From assembly GCF_000298295.1 (NCBI RefSeq), contig NZ_AMGM01000014.1:1-64000 (forward strand): a stretch of DNA of 64,000 nucleotides, in the 5' to 3' direction. Both the position numbers and the translations under genes were made by a program. This document shows, in pieces, positions 7,857-17,886 of this stretch (positions are counted from its first letter, which is position 1; the number at the start of each line of letters is the position of its first letter). This DNA comes from Cecembia lonarensis LW9. Lineage in GTDB: Bacteria > Bacteroidota > Bacteroidia > Cytophagales > Cyclobacteriaceae. The notes beneath the pieces were generated by a model. That model made no database searches. It had not been told where the DNA came from and saw nothing but the letters and a program-made list of their open reading frames with translations.

Positions 7857-8726
7857 TTAATCCTTAGCAAGGTTTTCCAATGTCTGGATAATTAATTGAT
7901 CCACAATGCTGTAAGCATTATTAGCAAATTTATGGGTAATACGGTTGGCGATGATGGCATTTAGGCTCATGACTTCATGCCCCAATAACCTGCCCATTGC
8001 ATAGTAACCCGCAGTTTCCATTTCGAAGTTGGTAAGTTGAAAATCGCCGATTTTAATATTCCCCAATTTCTCAATGATATTTGGGATTGCAGGCTTGATC
8101 CTCACTTCTCTTCCCTGTGGGCCAAAAAATCCAGGGCAGGTTACGGTATTTCCGATAAGCAGACCTTTACCGACTTTATTGAGTAATTTTTCAGAACCTT
8201 TTATACAATAAGGTGTAAAGGGAATATCCAATTCCTTTTGGATCACTTTACCAATGGTTTGCTCCATTGCTGAATAATCAGTTTGATAAAATACCATCAA
8301 TGTATCCAGCCCAATACCATAGGCAGATGCCAAGAGTGAGCCTGCTGGGATATCTTTTTGCATGCTTCCAGAAGTTCCAATGCGGATTATTTCAAGAGGC
8401 GTGTGTGTTTCTTTTGATAATCGGGTATTGAAATCGACATTGACGAGTGCATCCAATTCAGTCATGAAAATCTCAATATTGTCTGTTCCCATTCCAGTAC
8501 TGATGGCTGTAATCCGCTTTCCTTTATAAAGACCGGTATGGGTTACAAATTCTCTTTTTGAAATTTCAAATTCAATGGTATCGAAATGTTGAGAGACCTT
8601 TTTTACCCTATCTGGATCACCTACTGCTATAACAGTTGAAGCCAGGTGTTCTGGCTTCAAGTTGAGATGATATACACTACCGTCAGCATTAATGATCAGC
8701 TCGGACTCTGGAATTCTCTTACTCAT
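7857..8726 (-). CDS. udp: Uridine phosphorylase-like nucleoside phosphorylase
   Basis: 289-residue enzyme of the nucleoside phosphorylase type I family. It cleaves a pyrimidine nucleoside, probably uridine, with phosphate in salvage. GDPDRV at 36-41 binds phosphate, and the segment NFEMETAGYYAMG near residue 232 carries the conserved ribose-contacting Glu-Met-Glu. Length is slightly above E. coli Udp. The start codon lies 8 bases inside trhO, so the two genes are probably translationally coupled. Purine specificity is less likely but cannot be excluded. Confidence 0.88.
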   Translation of the reverse strand: MSKRIPESELIINADGSVYHLNLKPEHLASTVIAVGDPDRVKKVSQHFDTIEFEISKREFVTHTGLYKGKRITAISTGMGTDNIEIFMTELDALVNVDFNTRLSKETHTPLEIIRIGTSGSMQKDIPAGSLLASAYGIGLDTLMVFYQTDYSAMEQTIGKVIQKELDIPFTPYCIKGSEKLLNKVGKGLLIGNTVTCPGFFGPQGREVRIKPAIPNIIEKLGNIKIGDFQLTNFEMETAGYYAMGRLLGHEVMSLNAIIANRITHKFANNAYSIVDQLIIQTLENLAKD

Positions 8727-9702
8727 CTGAAATTGACTTTATTTTTTCTTTGTCCTTCTGTCTAAAAAGACCTTTGTAGGGATTATACCCGTTGGTATTT
8801 TTCTGGTAATAACCTGTACCATCGTAAGGGCGCTTTTCAGGGTGATCTTTACATTCCACTGAACATGCACCTTCCATTTCCCAGCCACATTTTTCACAAA
8901 TTGGCAGGTGAGCATTACAGCTCGGGTTTGCACAATTGACCATACGGTCACACTCGGTACCACAAACATGGCAGGTTGAAATCACTACGGGGTTGACCTT
9001 ATTGATATCTACGGCAATTCTGTTGTCAAAGACGTAACATTTGCCTTCGAAATCCTCACCACCGGCTTCCAAGCCATATTTTATGATTCCTCCGTGCAGC
9101 TGGTAGACATCTTGGAATCCTTGCTCTAAAAGGAAAGCCGATGCTTTTTCACATTTGATGCCACCCGTACAGTAAGTCAGTACTTTTTTGTTCTTGAGGT
9201 GCTCCAGCTCTTTTACTTTTTCTGGAAAATCACGGAAGTTGTCAATATCTAGGGTAATGGCATTTTTGAACCTGCCCAATTCGTGTTCATAATTTGACCT
9301 TACATCCAATATTACCACATCGTTCTGATCTTTGAGTGCTTTAAATTCCTCAGGTGCCAAATGTTTCCCGGTTTTTACATTGGGATCTATATGGCGCAGG
9401 CTGCTGTGGACGATTTCAGGTTTAACCCTTACATGGATTTTGGCAAAAGCATGCTTGTCATGGGATTCAATTTTGAATTCTGTTTTGGCAAAGCGGGGAT
9501 CTGCATGGATATATGCCATGTATTTTTCACAATCCTCTTTAAGACCTGAAACTGTTCCATTCAAGCCTTCAGGGGAGATTATGATCCTTCCTCGGATGTT
9601 ATTTTCAATGCAGAAGAGATGATGCTCCTCTCTGTATGCCTCTGTATCTTCTATATTGGCATAGCAATAATAAAGCAGGATACTGTAATTGTTGTTTTCC
9701 AT
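8719..9702 (-). CDS. trhO: tRNA uridine(34) hydroxylase TrhO (YceA, rhodanese-like)
   Basis: 327-residue member of the YceA/TrhO family, which uses oxygen to make 5-hydroxyuridine at tRNA position 34. The N-terminal acylphosphatase-like domain spans about 1-110 and the rhodanese domain about 115-220 with the catalytic loop YCTGGIKCE (C178, C184). A cysteine-rich tail from about residue 243 (CHVCGTE, CANPSC, CEKCG, CSVEC) looks like a zinc ribbon, as in many family members. It overlaps udp by 8 bases. Confidence 0.9.
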   Translation of the reverse strand: MENNNYSILLYYCYANIEDTEAYREEHHLFCIENNIRGRIIISPEGLNGTVSGLKEDCEKYMAYIHADPRFAKTEFKIESHDKHAFAKIHVRVKPEIVHSSLRHIDPNVKTGKHLAPEEFKALKDQNDVVILDVRSNYEHELGRFKNAITLDIDNFRDFPEKVKELEHLKNKKVLTYCTGGIKCEKASAFLLEQGFQDVYQLHGGIIKYGLEAGGEDFEGKCYVFDNRIAVDINKVNPVVISTCHVCGTECDRMVNCANPSCNAHLPICEKCGWEMEGACSVECKDHPEKRPYDGTGYYQKNTNGYNPYKGLFRQKDKEKIKSISDE

Positions 9703-9756
9703 AACTTAAGCCCTGTTTCCGACAGGGTGTTTTGGTATATAATTGAATTGAATATT

Positions 9757-10395
9757 TTACTTTTTGATGGGTGCAGCTGGATTTCCAAATACGGTCTCCC
9801 CATCTTTGACATCAGCAATTACTACGGAACCTGCACCTACCCTGGCTTCTTTACCAATGGTAATGCCGGAAACTATGGTTACTCCAGAACCGATAAAGGC
9901 CCCTTCTTTGATGGTCACACCCGCATTGATGATGGAGCCAGCACCAATTTGCACAAAGTCTTCCAATTCACAGGTGTGGTCAATGATCGCACCCGTATGG
10001 AAAATGCAATGACTTCCTACTTTAGCACCTGCTCCAACAGTTACTTGGGCATTGACAAAATTCCCATGACCTATACTGGCGTCTGTAGAAATGTAGGCAC
10101 GCTCATGGATGGCATTTACGGGTTGTACCTTCCTTTTTTCATTGAGCATTTGTACCAGGAATTGCCTGTACTTATTGTCGTCTACGGCGACAAATGCTTC
10201 ACATTTTTTACCGATGAGTTTGAGGTAACCATCATCCTCAGGATGTCCCAATATGGGTACTACATTGATTTCACTGCCATGCAATTTTTCGTGTTCATCC
10301 AAAAAGCCATAAACAATGACTTGGTTGCTGTTGAAAATTTCCAATGCAGGATGTGCTATTCCTTTTGCTCCTAAGATGATTACCGGTTTATCCAT
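9757..10395 (-). CDS. NeuD/PglD-family sugar O-acyltransferase
   Basis: 212-residue protein. The N-terminal Rossmann-like part (IILGAKGIAHPALEI) and the C-terminal left-handed beta-helix of hexapeptide repeats (from about residue 100, such as IGAGSIINAGVTI, IGSGVTIVSG, VGAGSVV) are the NeuD/PglD layout. Such enzymes acetylate sugars for surface glycans. The conserved catalytic His is probably in GHGNFVNAQV. No glycan cluster surrounds it, so the substrate is open. ATG start; 54 bases separate it from trhO. Confidence 0.85.
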   Translation of the reverse strand: MDKPVIILGAKGIAHPALEIFNSNQVIVYGFLDEHEKLHGSEINVVPILGHPEDDGYLKLIGKKCEAFVAVDDNKYRQFLVQMLNEKRKVQPVNAIHERAYISTDASIGHGNFVNAQVTVGAGAKVGSHCIFHTGAIIDHTCELEDFVQIGAGSIINAGVTIKEGAFIGSGVTIVSGITIGKEARVGAGSVVIADVKDGETVFGNPAAPIKK

Positions 10396-10436
10396 TTTAT
10401 TTTCAATTGGAGCACAAAAGTACGGTAAATCAAAGT

Positions 10437-11744
10437 TTAAACCAAAAGGCCGACTTTTGGTGGCTTCAAAAGATTCTGCCCTATTTTACAGTCCATACAG
10501 CGTTTTTCTCTACAGTAATTATGATATAGTCCCAACATGCCCTGGGAATCAAACGCATTATGCACATGCCAGCCTATTTTTTCAAATTTCCTTGAAATGA
10601 AATTATTTTCAGAATTAAGGTCCTGAAGCAGTTCAAAACCCTTTTCTTTCCAGTGCACTTCATTCATGAATTTTCCATAGCTGTACCATAATGGACTGAT
10701 AAAATTGATGATGAGTAAATCAAAAGTATTTTTACTCAAATTGCTGGCAAGTTTATTCTTTGAAATAATGCCAGGTTTGATGTGATGTTGCCAATAAACA
10801 TCCACATTCACATCAAACATTTTCCGGAATTGGGCTATCTCTTTGGAACAATCTAGGACTACAGAGAAAAGGGAACTGTTTGCGGCCAGGATTTTTGCGA
10901 GCTGGGCTATTCGACGATAGGGGAAGTTACCTGGTCTTACCCCCATAAATTTCCAATCTTGAAAGGATAGGGCTGGCTTTAATCCATATTTCTTTTGGTA
11001 AAAACCATATTCGGAAACCAAAAAATGGCTGTAGGCATCATGTCCATTTACAGGCAATAAGCCTGCCTGACCAAAAAGAATGGCTTCAATGACTTGAGCT
11101 TTGTCCCCTTGCTTTTTTAAGATTTTATAGGGGATTGATTTGGCAAGGTTAAACATGGTTTCGGCATTTGTTTTGAAACCAAAACACCGGAAAAGCCACC
11201 TGTAGGCAGTTTCTTCCCAGTCGTTTTTGGTATTTCCCATGATGTATAGGATTTGGTCTGATTTGAGTTCAAGACGTTCTACAAGAGATTTTTCCAACAT
11301 GGAATAGCGGATGATTTCTGGTGTTTCCTGTAATCTGGAGCCACATAGAATTTCATCTTTGCTTTCACTCAACCTTTCATAGTTTCTGATCACTTCAAGA
11401 AATATTCTACCTTTCAATTCCAATGTAGGAATCTCTGTTCCATCCGATCGAAGAATGGGGCGGTCGTGCTCGAAGACCACATGCAGCATGACAGCATTGT
11501 AATTTTCATCATCAGAGTGTCCGTGGCTGATCCAGTCAGATGATTTTCTGTGGATTTCAATATTACCATGGTATTGCATGGTTCCTAATTGGATTTGGGC
11601 CTCCAAAAAGTCAGGCCCTTCATGAAAATTATGAAAGCCGATTTTATTTATTTCCAAGTTTTGACCAGTAGTGGTCTGGAGATTTTTTTTGTCAAAATAC
11701 TGGTATTTCCAGATTGTATGGAGAAAGTTTTCCTGAAAATCCAT
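10437..11744 (-). CDS. DUF2851 family protein
   Basis: About 435 residues, a Bacteroidota family of unknown function. It begins MDFQENFLHTIWKY and ends with a cysteine cluster YCREKRCMDCKIG that suggests metal binding. The segment FHEGPDFLEAQI near residue 40 is typical of the family. The frame opens two codons earlier at TTG, but the ATG at 11744 is preferred. It forms a same-strand row with the NeuD gene (41-base gap), with no functional link visible. Confidence 0.85.
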   Translation of the reverse strand: MDFQENFLHTIWKYQYFDKKNLQTTTGQNLEINKIGFHNFHEGPDFLEAQIQLGTMQYHGNIEIHRKSSDWISHGHSDDENYNAVMLHVVFEHDRPILRSDGTEIPTLELKGRIFLEVIRNYERLSESKDEILCGSRLQETPEIIRYSMLEKSLVERLELKSDQILYIMGNTKNDWEETAYRWLFRCFGFKTNAETMFNLAKSIPYKILKKQGDKAQVIEAILFGQAGLLPVNGHDAYSHFLVSEYGFYQKKYGLKPALSFQDWKFMGVRPGNFPYRRIAQLAKILAANSSLFSVVLDCSKEIAQFRKMFDVNVDVYWQHHIKPGIISKNKLASNLSKNTFDLLIINFISPLWYSYGKFMNEVHWKEKGFELLQDLNSENNFISRKFEKIGWHVHNAFDSQGMLGLYHNYCREKRCMDCKIGQNLLKPPKVGLLV

Positions 11745-11956
11745 AGCCAAAAGTCTTTTTAAAAATTGAAACCATCGATTTTAAATAATCATTTAATTTA
11801 TAGCAGAAATTTTAAAAAAGGAATGTCACTTCCGATCTTATCCGATTATTTTCAAAAAGTAACTCAAAAAAGCTGGACAGGCTATGGGTCATTGGAGATA
11901 GCCGGTGCGATAAATATATTTATTTTTTTGAGGAAGCGTTAAATCACTGATTTGGG

Positions 11957-12772
11957 CTAAAGGTGTTTGTTTAAAAGTGCCTCCATTTCCTGCTGGAGTT
12001 TTTTAGCCTCTGATTTGGCTGCCGCTGCAAAATTTAGATCATTGGCGGCATATATAATTCCCCGGGAGGAGTTTACTAACAGGCCACATTGACTGTTCAT
12101 GCCATTTTGAGCCACCTCTTTAAGACTTCCCCCCTGTGCCCCTACTCCGGGTACTAGGAAAAAATGATCCGGTACGATCTTTCTGACTTCAGCAATTTTC
12201 TCTCCTCTCGTTGCCCCTACCACATACATCATGTTTTCAGGGGTACCCCAAGTGGCACTTTTTTCCAAAACTTCCTGAAAAAGGGGTTTACCATCTTGGG
12301 AAGTGATAAGCTGAAAATCCTTGCTTCCTTCATTGGATGTCAAGGCCAAAAGAATCACCCATTTATCCTTAAATTCTAAAAATGGTTGGACACTGTCCAC
12401 TCCCATGTAGGGCGCTACCGTAACGGAATCAAATTCCATGGTTTCAAAAAATGCTTTGGCATACAATGAAGAAGTATTGCCGATATCGCCTCTTTTGGCA
12501 TCGGCGATGGTAAAAATATCTTTGGGGATATAGTCTAGGGTTTTTTGTAAACTCTCCCAACCTTTAGGCCCCAAAGCCTCATAAAAGGCGATGTTGGGTT
12601 TGTAAGCCACAGCAAAGTCCGAAGTGGCATCAATGATTTGTTTATTGAATTCAAAAACAGGATCTTCTTCCCGGTGAAGATGAGGAGGGATTTTAGAAAA
12701 GTCAGTATCCAGGCCCACACATAAAAAGGAGGCTTTTTTTTGTATTTCTCTAAATAGTGATTCTCGGTTCAT
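11957..12772 (-). CDS. pyrF: Orotidine 5'-phosphate decarboxylase, group 2 (PyrF)
   Basis: Last step of de novo UMP synthesis, orotidylate to UMP. 271 residues, the longer group-2 form. The catalytic [10 protein letters not shown] has D91, K93 and D96. The N-terminal LCVGLDTD and the C-terminal [11 protein letters not shown] phosphate-binding segment are conserved. pyrD lies about 3.3 kb upstream on the same strand, not in the same operon. It is followed by a 212-base spacer without an evident terminator. Confidence 0.95.
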   Translation of the reverse strand: MNRESLFREIQKKASFLCVGLDTDFSKIPPHLHREEDPVFEFNKQIIDATSDFAVAYKPNIAFYEALGPKGWESLQKTLDYIPKDIFTIADAKRGDIGNTSSLYAKAFFETMEFDSVTVAPYMGVDSVQPFLEFKDKWVILLALTSNEGSKDFQLITSQDGKPLFQEVLEKSATWGTPENMMYVVGATRGEKIAEVRKIVPDHFFLVPGVGAQGGSLKEVAQNGMNSQCGLLVNSSRGIIYAANDLNFAAAAKSEAKKLQQEMEALLNKHL

Positions 12773-12801
12773 CTTGGATATCCTTTTTCCAAAAGTAGGG
12801 A

Positions 12802-12831
12802 TAAAAAATAATCCCGCATGTGCAGCGGGAT
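12802..12831 (-). terminator. Intrinsic terminator of lolA
   Basis: ATCCCGC (12811-12817) pairs with GCGGGAT (12825-12831) around a 7-base loop. The minus strand continues with TTATTTTTTA. It lies only 5 bases beyond the lolA stop and upstream of pyrF. Confidence 0.8.
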
Positions 12832-12836
12832 CAAAA

Positions 12837-13475
12837 TCATCTCAAATCTATAATTTCTACTTTTCCGTATTGCTGTGGATCGAAGTTAAAATAGTCATTC
12901 GGGATGTCCACGTTGGTATTAATGTTGGTAAAAGTATATTTGAACATGTCTCCTTGGTCATCGTAAATTTCCCATCCCAAAAGGTCTTTTTGCTCTTTGT
13001 CGACGGTAAGAATAACCCGCTTGAATGGGGCACTGGCACTTTCAGCCAGTAATTCTATATCTTGAAGGATTTTTTTGTTCTCTGTTCGTTCTCCAATCAA
13101 CCTGTAATTGTATCCTTTTTTGTAAATGTTATACACCGAAGAAGGTGTAAGCTCATCTCCCATATCGCTGGCATTGTTGATGGTTACTTCTTTGTAATTT
13201 CCGGATTCAATAAATGTCCAAACTGTTTTTCCATTGTTAAAAATTTCCTGTTCAGGCAATTTGATGCGGTATTTTTCTCCCTTAATGGCTACTTCTCCTT
13301 TCCTGGGCTGCATGCGTCCATCAGAAAACTCAAAGCTGGCTTTCATTCCTTTAAGCGATTGGTATTTTTGACTGACACCATCTAAAATGGCCTTGGCTTT
13401 TGGGTCTTTTTGGCTAAAGGCTGTATTGGAAATAAGCACCAATAAAAGGACAAACCTTACTAATTTCTGAAACAT
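12837..13475 (-). CDS. lolA: LolA-like outer-membrane lipoprotein carrier protein
   Basis: 212-residue periplasmic protein with a signal peptide (about 1-21, ending AFS) and the LolA fold (Pfam Outer_lipo_carrier). It probably ferries lipoproteins from the inner to the outer membrane. Visible family features are [10 protein letters not shown]-like strand pairs and the C-terminal [17 protein letters not shown]. It is 43 bases downstream of ftsK on the same strand, an order often seen in Bacteroidota, and is ended by a strong terminator. Confidence 0.88.
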   Translation of the reverse strand: MFQKLVRFVLLLVLISNTAFSQKDPKAKAILDGVSQKYQSLKGMKASFEFSDGRMQPRKGEVAIKGEKYRIKLPEQEIFNNGKTVWTFIESGNYKEVTINNASDMGDELTPSSVYNIYKKGYNYRLIGERTENKKILQDIELLAESASAPFKRVILTVDKEQKDLLGWEIYDDQGDMFKYTFTNINTNVDIPNDYFNFDPQQYGKVEIIDLR

Positions 13476-13518
13476 TTGATTTTTTTGTTAATACGTAATT
13501 CAAGGACATTTCACGGTT

Positions 13519-15975
13519 TTACAAACTGTTCAATAACCGTTCCAAACTTTCTTCATCTTGTATCAAAACTTCCCGGGCTTTGCTGCCTTCAAATGGGCCT
13601 ACGATGCCAGCTGCTTCCAGTTGATCCACAATTCTTCCAGCCCTGTTATAGCCTAGTTTTAATTTCCTTTGAATAAGAGAGGTACTACCCTGTTGGTGCA
13701 GTACAATCAGTCTGGCCGCATCGTCAAAAAGAGGATCTCTATCGGCCAAATCTATGTCTCCAACACTACTATCCCCATCCTCACCTTCAAATTCAGGCAA
13801 TAAATAGGCGTCAGGATAACCTTTCTGCTCACCAATCCAATCACAAATGGCATCCACCTCAGGTGTATCCAAAAATGCGCATTGAAGTCTGGTGACATCC
13901 GAACCATGAGACAATAGCATATCACCCATGCCGATCAATTGTTCTGCACCGCCAGAATCTAAAATGGTGCGGCTGTCAATTTTCGAAGTCACTCTGAATG
14001 ACAGTCGTGCCGGGAAGTTGGCCTTGATGATACCCGTGATGACATTCACAGATGGTCGCTGGGTAGCAACTACCAGGTGTATACCAATGGCCCTCGCCAA
14101 CTGGGCCAAACGGGCAATGGGGCCTTCAATTTCTTTGCCTGCAGTCATCATTAGGTCGGCCAATTCATCAATCACCAAAACAATATAAGGCATGAACCGA
14201 TGCCCCTTTTCGGGATTCAACTTTCTGGCAATGAATTTGGCATTGTATTCTTTCAGGTTTCTACAACCGGCATCCTTGAGCAGGTCATAGCGTCTGTCCA
14301 TTTCAATACAAAGGGAATTCAGTGTGTAGATGACCTTTTTGGTATCGGTGATAATGGCTTCCTCTGACCCGGGTAATTTTGCAAGGAAATGACGCTCAAT
14401 TTTGTTGAATAGGGTCAGTTCCACTTTTTTGGGATCCACCAAAACAAATTTAAGTTGAGCAGGATGCTTCTTATAGACCAAAGAAGCTAGAATCATATTT
14501 AAACCCACTGATTTCCCTTGCCCTGTAGCCCCGGCCATCAAAAGATGGGGCATTTTGGCCAGGTCAATGACAAAGACTTCATTGGAAATTGTTTTGCCTA
14601 AGGCAACAGGAAGGTCTTTGTCGCTCTTCATAAATTTCTCCGTGCCTAAGACGGATTTGGCAGGAACCAATTCCCTGTTTTTGTTGGGAACTTCAATGCC
14701 GATAGTCCCTTTTCCCGGCATGGGAGCAATGATCCTGATTCCCAAAGCTGCCAGGTTAAGGGCTATGTCATCTTCCAGGTTTTTGATTTTGGAGATTTTT
14801 ACCCCTGGATCAGGCACTATTTCATATAAAGTTACTGTCGGTCCGATTGTTGCCTTGATTTCCTGTATGCCAATTTTAAAGTTGACCAGGGTCTCGACGA
14901 TCTTATTTTTATTTTCTTCCAATTCCTGCCTGGATACAGTGACTTTTTGAAAATCATATTCGTTTAGCAGGTCTAATGTAGGATACTGATATTGTGGAAG
15001 GTCCAGTTTGGGGTCGTAAGGATCTAGGTTTTCTACTTCTTCCGCGGTTTTTTCTTCTCCTTCCGAAGTGACCACAGAGAATCTTTTGTCTTCTTCCTGC
15101 TTTGAAACAACGGGCGGCTCATCTGGGATGTCTTCCCCTCCCTCTACATTAAATACTGGAGAGGGAACAGGTGATTTTGCCTGCTTGTCTTCCTTGCTGA
15201 TGGTCCATGAACTTCCATCATCTTCAAGGGCTAACTCTTCCTCAGGGTTTTCATCTGTATCACTCTCATTTTCTTGACTTCCATCATCCGCCTCTGTTTC
15301 TTTGGATGAAGCGGTACTTTCTGGTTTTTCAGAAGAGGAAAACCAATTTAACTGATCAATATTGAAAAAGAATACGATAAATATCAAAAATGAACCTACG
15401 ATAAGAATAAAGGTGCCCCAGCCCAGGAAATTGTCTGCTAAAATTCCCAATTCAACACCAAACCCTCCACTGAGATCTCCCAAACTATGGTAACCATCGG
15501 ATTTTTGTACCAAGTAACCTGTTAACAAACAAAGCCAAAAGGTAAAAAAGAGTGCAAATGCCAGGTATCTGGATAACGGATAAATTAATTTTTTGAAAGC
15601 AACCTTAACTCCCAGAATGAACAAAAATGGAGGCACTAAAAAAGCAGCAATTCCAAACCATTTATGGATAAAAAGATGAGAAACCTGAGCACCCCAAAAA
15701 CCCAACCAATTTCTGGCTTCCTCAGCTGTACTGCTAAGATTTTGATTCATAGGGGATACTACGATATCCTGATCCGCTTTTCCTTCAAAAAGGTAACTGA
15801 TAAAAGCAAAAACCATGAATATAGAAAGGGAAATCAGAATGATACCAAAAGTCAAAGGAATTCTTTTGTCTTGGGTAAAAGAAAGGGAAAACCGCTTTCC
15901 ATTTCCAGACTTTGATTTTGATTTCGGTTCGTTCTTTTTTCTAAAAGTATTCGTTCTGGGTGTTTCTGAAGCCAT
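13519..15975 (-). CDS. ftsK: DNA translocase FtsK
   Basis: 818-residue FtsK/SpoIIIE-type motor that pumps chromosomal DNA through the division septum and activates Xer recombination. Four hydrophobic segments lie in the first 200 residues. An acidic, low-complexity linker (about 215-330) follows. The motor domain has Walker A GATGQGKSV near residue 480 and Walker B VLVIDELADLMM near 595. The C-terminal 70 residues form the DNA-reading gamma domain (LIQRKLKLGYNRAGRIVDQLE). xerD in this window is a plausible partner. Confidence 0.96.
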   Translation of the reverse strand: MASETPRTNTFRKKNEPKSKSKSGNGKRFSLSFTQDKRIPLTFGIILISLSIFMVFAFISYLFEGKADQDIVVSPMNQNLSSTAEEARNWLGFWGAQVSHLFIHKWFGIAAFLVPPFLFILGVKVAFKKLIYPLSRYLAFALFFTFWLCLLTGYLVQKSDGYHSLGDLSGGFGVELGILADNFLGWGTFILIVGSFLIFIVFFFNIDQLNWFSSSEKPESTASSKETEADDGSQENESDTDENPEEELALEDDGSSWTISKEDKQAKSPVPSPVFNVEGGEDIPDEPPVVSKQEEDKRFSVVTSEGEEKTAEEVENLDPYDPKLDLPQYQYPTLDLLNEYDFQKVTVSRQELEENKNKIVETLVNFKIGIQEIKATIGPTVTLYEIVPDPGVKISKIKNLEDDIALNLAALGIRIIAPMPGKGTIGIEVPNKNRELVPAKSVLGTEKFMKSDKDLPVALGKTISNEVFVIDLAKMPHLLMAGATGQGKSVGLNMILASLVYKKHPAQLKFVLVDPKKVELTLFNKIERHFLAKLPGSEEAIITDTKKVIYTLNSLCIEMDRRYDLLKDAGCRNLKEYNAKFIARKLNPEKGHRFMPYIVLVIDELADLMMTAGKEIEGPIARLAQLARAIGIHLVVATQRPSVNVITGIIKANFPARLSFRVTSKIDSRTILDSGGAEQLIGMGDMLLSHGSDVTRLQCAFLDTPEVDAICDWIGEQKGYPDAYLLPEFEGEDGDSSVGDIDLADRDPLFDDAARLIVLHQQGSTSLIQRKLKLGYNRAGRIVDQLEAAGIVGPFEGSKAREVLIQDEESLERLLNSL

Positions 15976-16028
15976 TTTTGATTCAGTCAGTCTCTTTCTT
16001 GGAATGAAGATAATTTAAATTTACGGAT

Positions 16029-17078
16029 TTACTTGGGTTGTTTTTCCAAATATTCGGCCAAACCTTTCTTAATCCGCTTGACAATACCCGGACCCTCATA
16101 AATCATGCCTGTGTATATTTGAACCAAAGATGCTCCTGCTTCTAGTTTTTCTATAGCATCTTTTGCGGTAAATATTCCTCCCACACCAATAATAGGGAAA
16201 GCTTGATTGGATTGAATGGACAGATATTTGATTACATCAGTACTGCGTTTGGATAAAACTTTACCACTCACGCCTCCTGCACCTATATTTTCAATTAATG
16301 CCTTCGGAGATTTCAGTTGATTTCTGTCAATGGTGGTATTGGTAGCGATCACCCCGTCTATTTTTGTTTCCAGAACAATGTCTATGATGTCGTCCAATTG
16401 CCCTACGGTAAGGTCAGGCGCAATTTTTAATAAAATGGGTTTGGGTTTGCTTTTTTTGGTATTGGCGTTTTTCACTGCGGAGAGCAATTTTTTTAAAGGC
16501 TCTTTCTCTTGCAGTTCCCTTAAGTTCGGCGTATTGGGAGAACTGACATTGACTACAAAATAATCTACATAAGGGTGTAAAACTTCCAGGCAATACAGGT
16601 AATCCAATACGGCATCCTCATTTGAAGTAACCTTGTTTTTCCCGATATTGCCTCCTATTAAAACTGACGAATTTCTTTTTTTAAGCCTTTTTACCGCTTC
16701 TTCTACACCTCCGTTGTTAAAACCCATACGATTTATGAGTGCTTTGTCCTTAGGAAGACGAAACAGTCGAGGTAAGGGATTACCTTCTTGAGGCCTAGGT
16801 GTCAAGGTGCCAATTTCTATAAAACCAAAGCCTAGCATGGCCATTTCATCAATCAGTTTGGCATCTTTGTCAAAACCAGCAGCGAGACCAACTGGGTTTT
16901 TGAATTTCAGTCCAAACACCTCTCTTTCAAGGACTGGGTTTTCATAATTGAAAATGGACTTGATAGAGGATTTGGCAACCGGCAGGTTAAAAATTCTTTT
17001 TATCCAGGAAAAGGTGAAGTGATGGGCTGCTTCCGGGTCTTTTTTAAAAAGGATTGGCTTGATGATAGATTTGTACAC
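16029..17078 (-). CDS. pyrD: Dihydroorotate dehydrogenase (quinone), class 2 (PyrD)
   Basis: Membrane-associated flavoenzyme that oxidises dihydroorotate to orotate with quinone. 349 residues. The amphipathic N-terminal helix (about 1-40) and [12 protein letters not shown] (177-186, catalytic serine) define class 2. The FMN-binding segments GLAAGFDKD and [13 protein letters not shown] are present. The start is GTG at 17078 ([11 protein letters not shown]), which gives the usual class-2 N-terminus. Confidence 0.96.
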   Translation of the reverse strand: MYKSIIKPILFKKDPEAAHHFTFSWIKRIFNLPVAKSSIKSIFNYENPVLEREVFGLKFKNPVGLAAGFDKDAKLIDEMAMLGFGFIEIGTLTPRPQEGNPLPRLFRLPKDKALINRMGFNNGGVEEAVKRLKKRNSSVLIGGNIGKNKVTSNEDAVLDYLYCLEVLHPYVDYFVVNVSSPNTPNLRELQEKEPLKKLLSAVKNANTKKSKPKPILLKIAPDLTVGQLDDIIDIVLETKIDGVIATNTTIDRNQLKSPKALIENIGAGGVSGKVLSKRSTDVIKYLSIQSNQAFPIIGVGGIFTAKDAIEKLEAGASLVQIYTGMIYEGPGIVKRIKKGLAEYLEKQPK

Positions 17079-17102
17079 GCTGTATCAGGTTTATAACGCC
17101 AG

Positions 17103-17110
17103 CAAAAATA
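17103..17110 (-). promoter_or_regulatory. -7 box of pyrD
   Basis: The minus strand reads TATTTTTG, an exact consensus match, 24 bases upstream of the GTG start. The -33 element is weak. Confidence 0.45.
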
Positions 17111-17238
17111 AAGGTTTTGGATAAAGTCTGGGAATAAAGTTTGATGATCTTCTCCAACAATAGCCAATCAAAGGGATAATCCTGCAAAAACTTGAATTTC
17201 AATAAATACAATATTGGATGATTTAAGGAACAGGGAGC

Positions 17239-17886
17239 CTAGAAAAAGATGTTCAAACCTAGTCCAAATTGTGAAAGAAGACTGATGTTGAATCCATTTT
17301 GTCTATTGATCTGTACATCTTCCATTAAGTTATAGGTTGTTGAGGTATTGTACTCCAAAAGACCGGACTTTAACTCTATGCCAATGGTTTTTGAAAGCAT
17401 ATAATGAAATCCTATGGACATTCCCGCATGCCAGCCATCACCCTTGGTATCATAAAATCTGCTATCGGAACCTTCAAAAAATGGTCTTTCCCAGATTCTG
17501 CTTCCCTGACCTTCCAGAAAAAAAGAGAAATTTTCATCCAAGACCAGAAACTTTCTCACAAATATACCGGCATAAAAATCCCTAGTAACTGTTCTAGAGC
17601 CGGAATAACCTTCCATTGATAGGGAATTGGTACCTCTACCGATTCCTCCCTGGGCTCCAATTGCCAGATTTTCCCTTATGAAATAGCCTAATCCAGGAAG
17701 CAATGTCCAAATGTTCTCCGTTTGCTTATCCGAATTTGGAAACTGGGGATTGATGAATGTTCTGTCAGTACTGACACGGTTGATACTGACATTACCCCTG
17801 CCCATGAAAGTTCCTTGTTGGAATTGCCCATAGGCTAATTGATGGGATAAGCATATCAGGATAGGTAGGAGCAAGAATTTTTTCAT
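17239..17886 (-). CDS. Outer-membrane beta-barrel protein (second of an overlapping pair)
   Basis: 215 residues with a signal peptide ending AYG (about residue 20) and alternating amphipathic strands, ending in a phenylalanine (LGLNIFF) as outer-membrane barrels do. The opening of the mature protein, FQQGTFMGRGNVSINRVSTD, resembles that of the upstream gene (LQKGNLMIGGGINYNRSNTE), so the two are paralogues. Its ATG overlaps the stop of the upstream gene (ATGA). Function unknown; probably an 8-strand OmpW/PorT-like small barrel. Confidence 0.75.
   Translation of the reverse strand: MKKFLLLPILICLSHQLAYGQFQQGTFMGRGNVSINRVSTDRTFINPQFPNSDKQTENIWTLLPGLGYFIRENLAIGAQGGIGRGTNSLSMEGYSGSRTVTRDFYAGIFVRKFLVLDENFSFFLEGQGSRIWERPFFEGSDSRFYDTKGDGWHAGMSIGFHYMLSKTIGIELKSGLLEYNTSTTYNLMEDVQINRQNGFNISLLSQFGLGLNIFF

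Noticed and set aside
9711-9727. Hairpin CCCTGTTTCCGACAGGG between the NeuD gene and trhO
   Set aside because: Stem of 6 bp without a U-run on the relevant strand; too weak to call a terminator.
9619-10374. Open frame of 251 codons on the plus strand
   Set aside because: Lies opposite the NeuD-like acyltransferase, whose hexapeptide repeats are unmistakable; the frame is an antisense artefact of its glycine- and valine-rich codons.
11890-11915. Inverted repeat GGCTAT to ATAGCC
   Set aside because: Short stem with a long loop and no U-run; likely chance.
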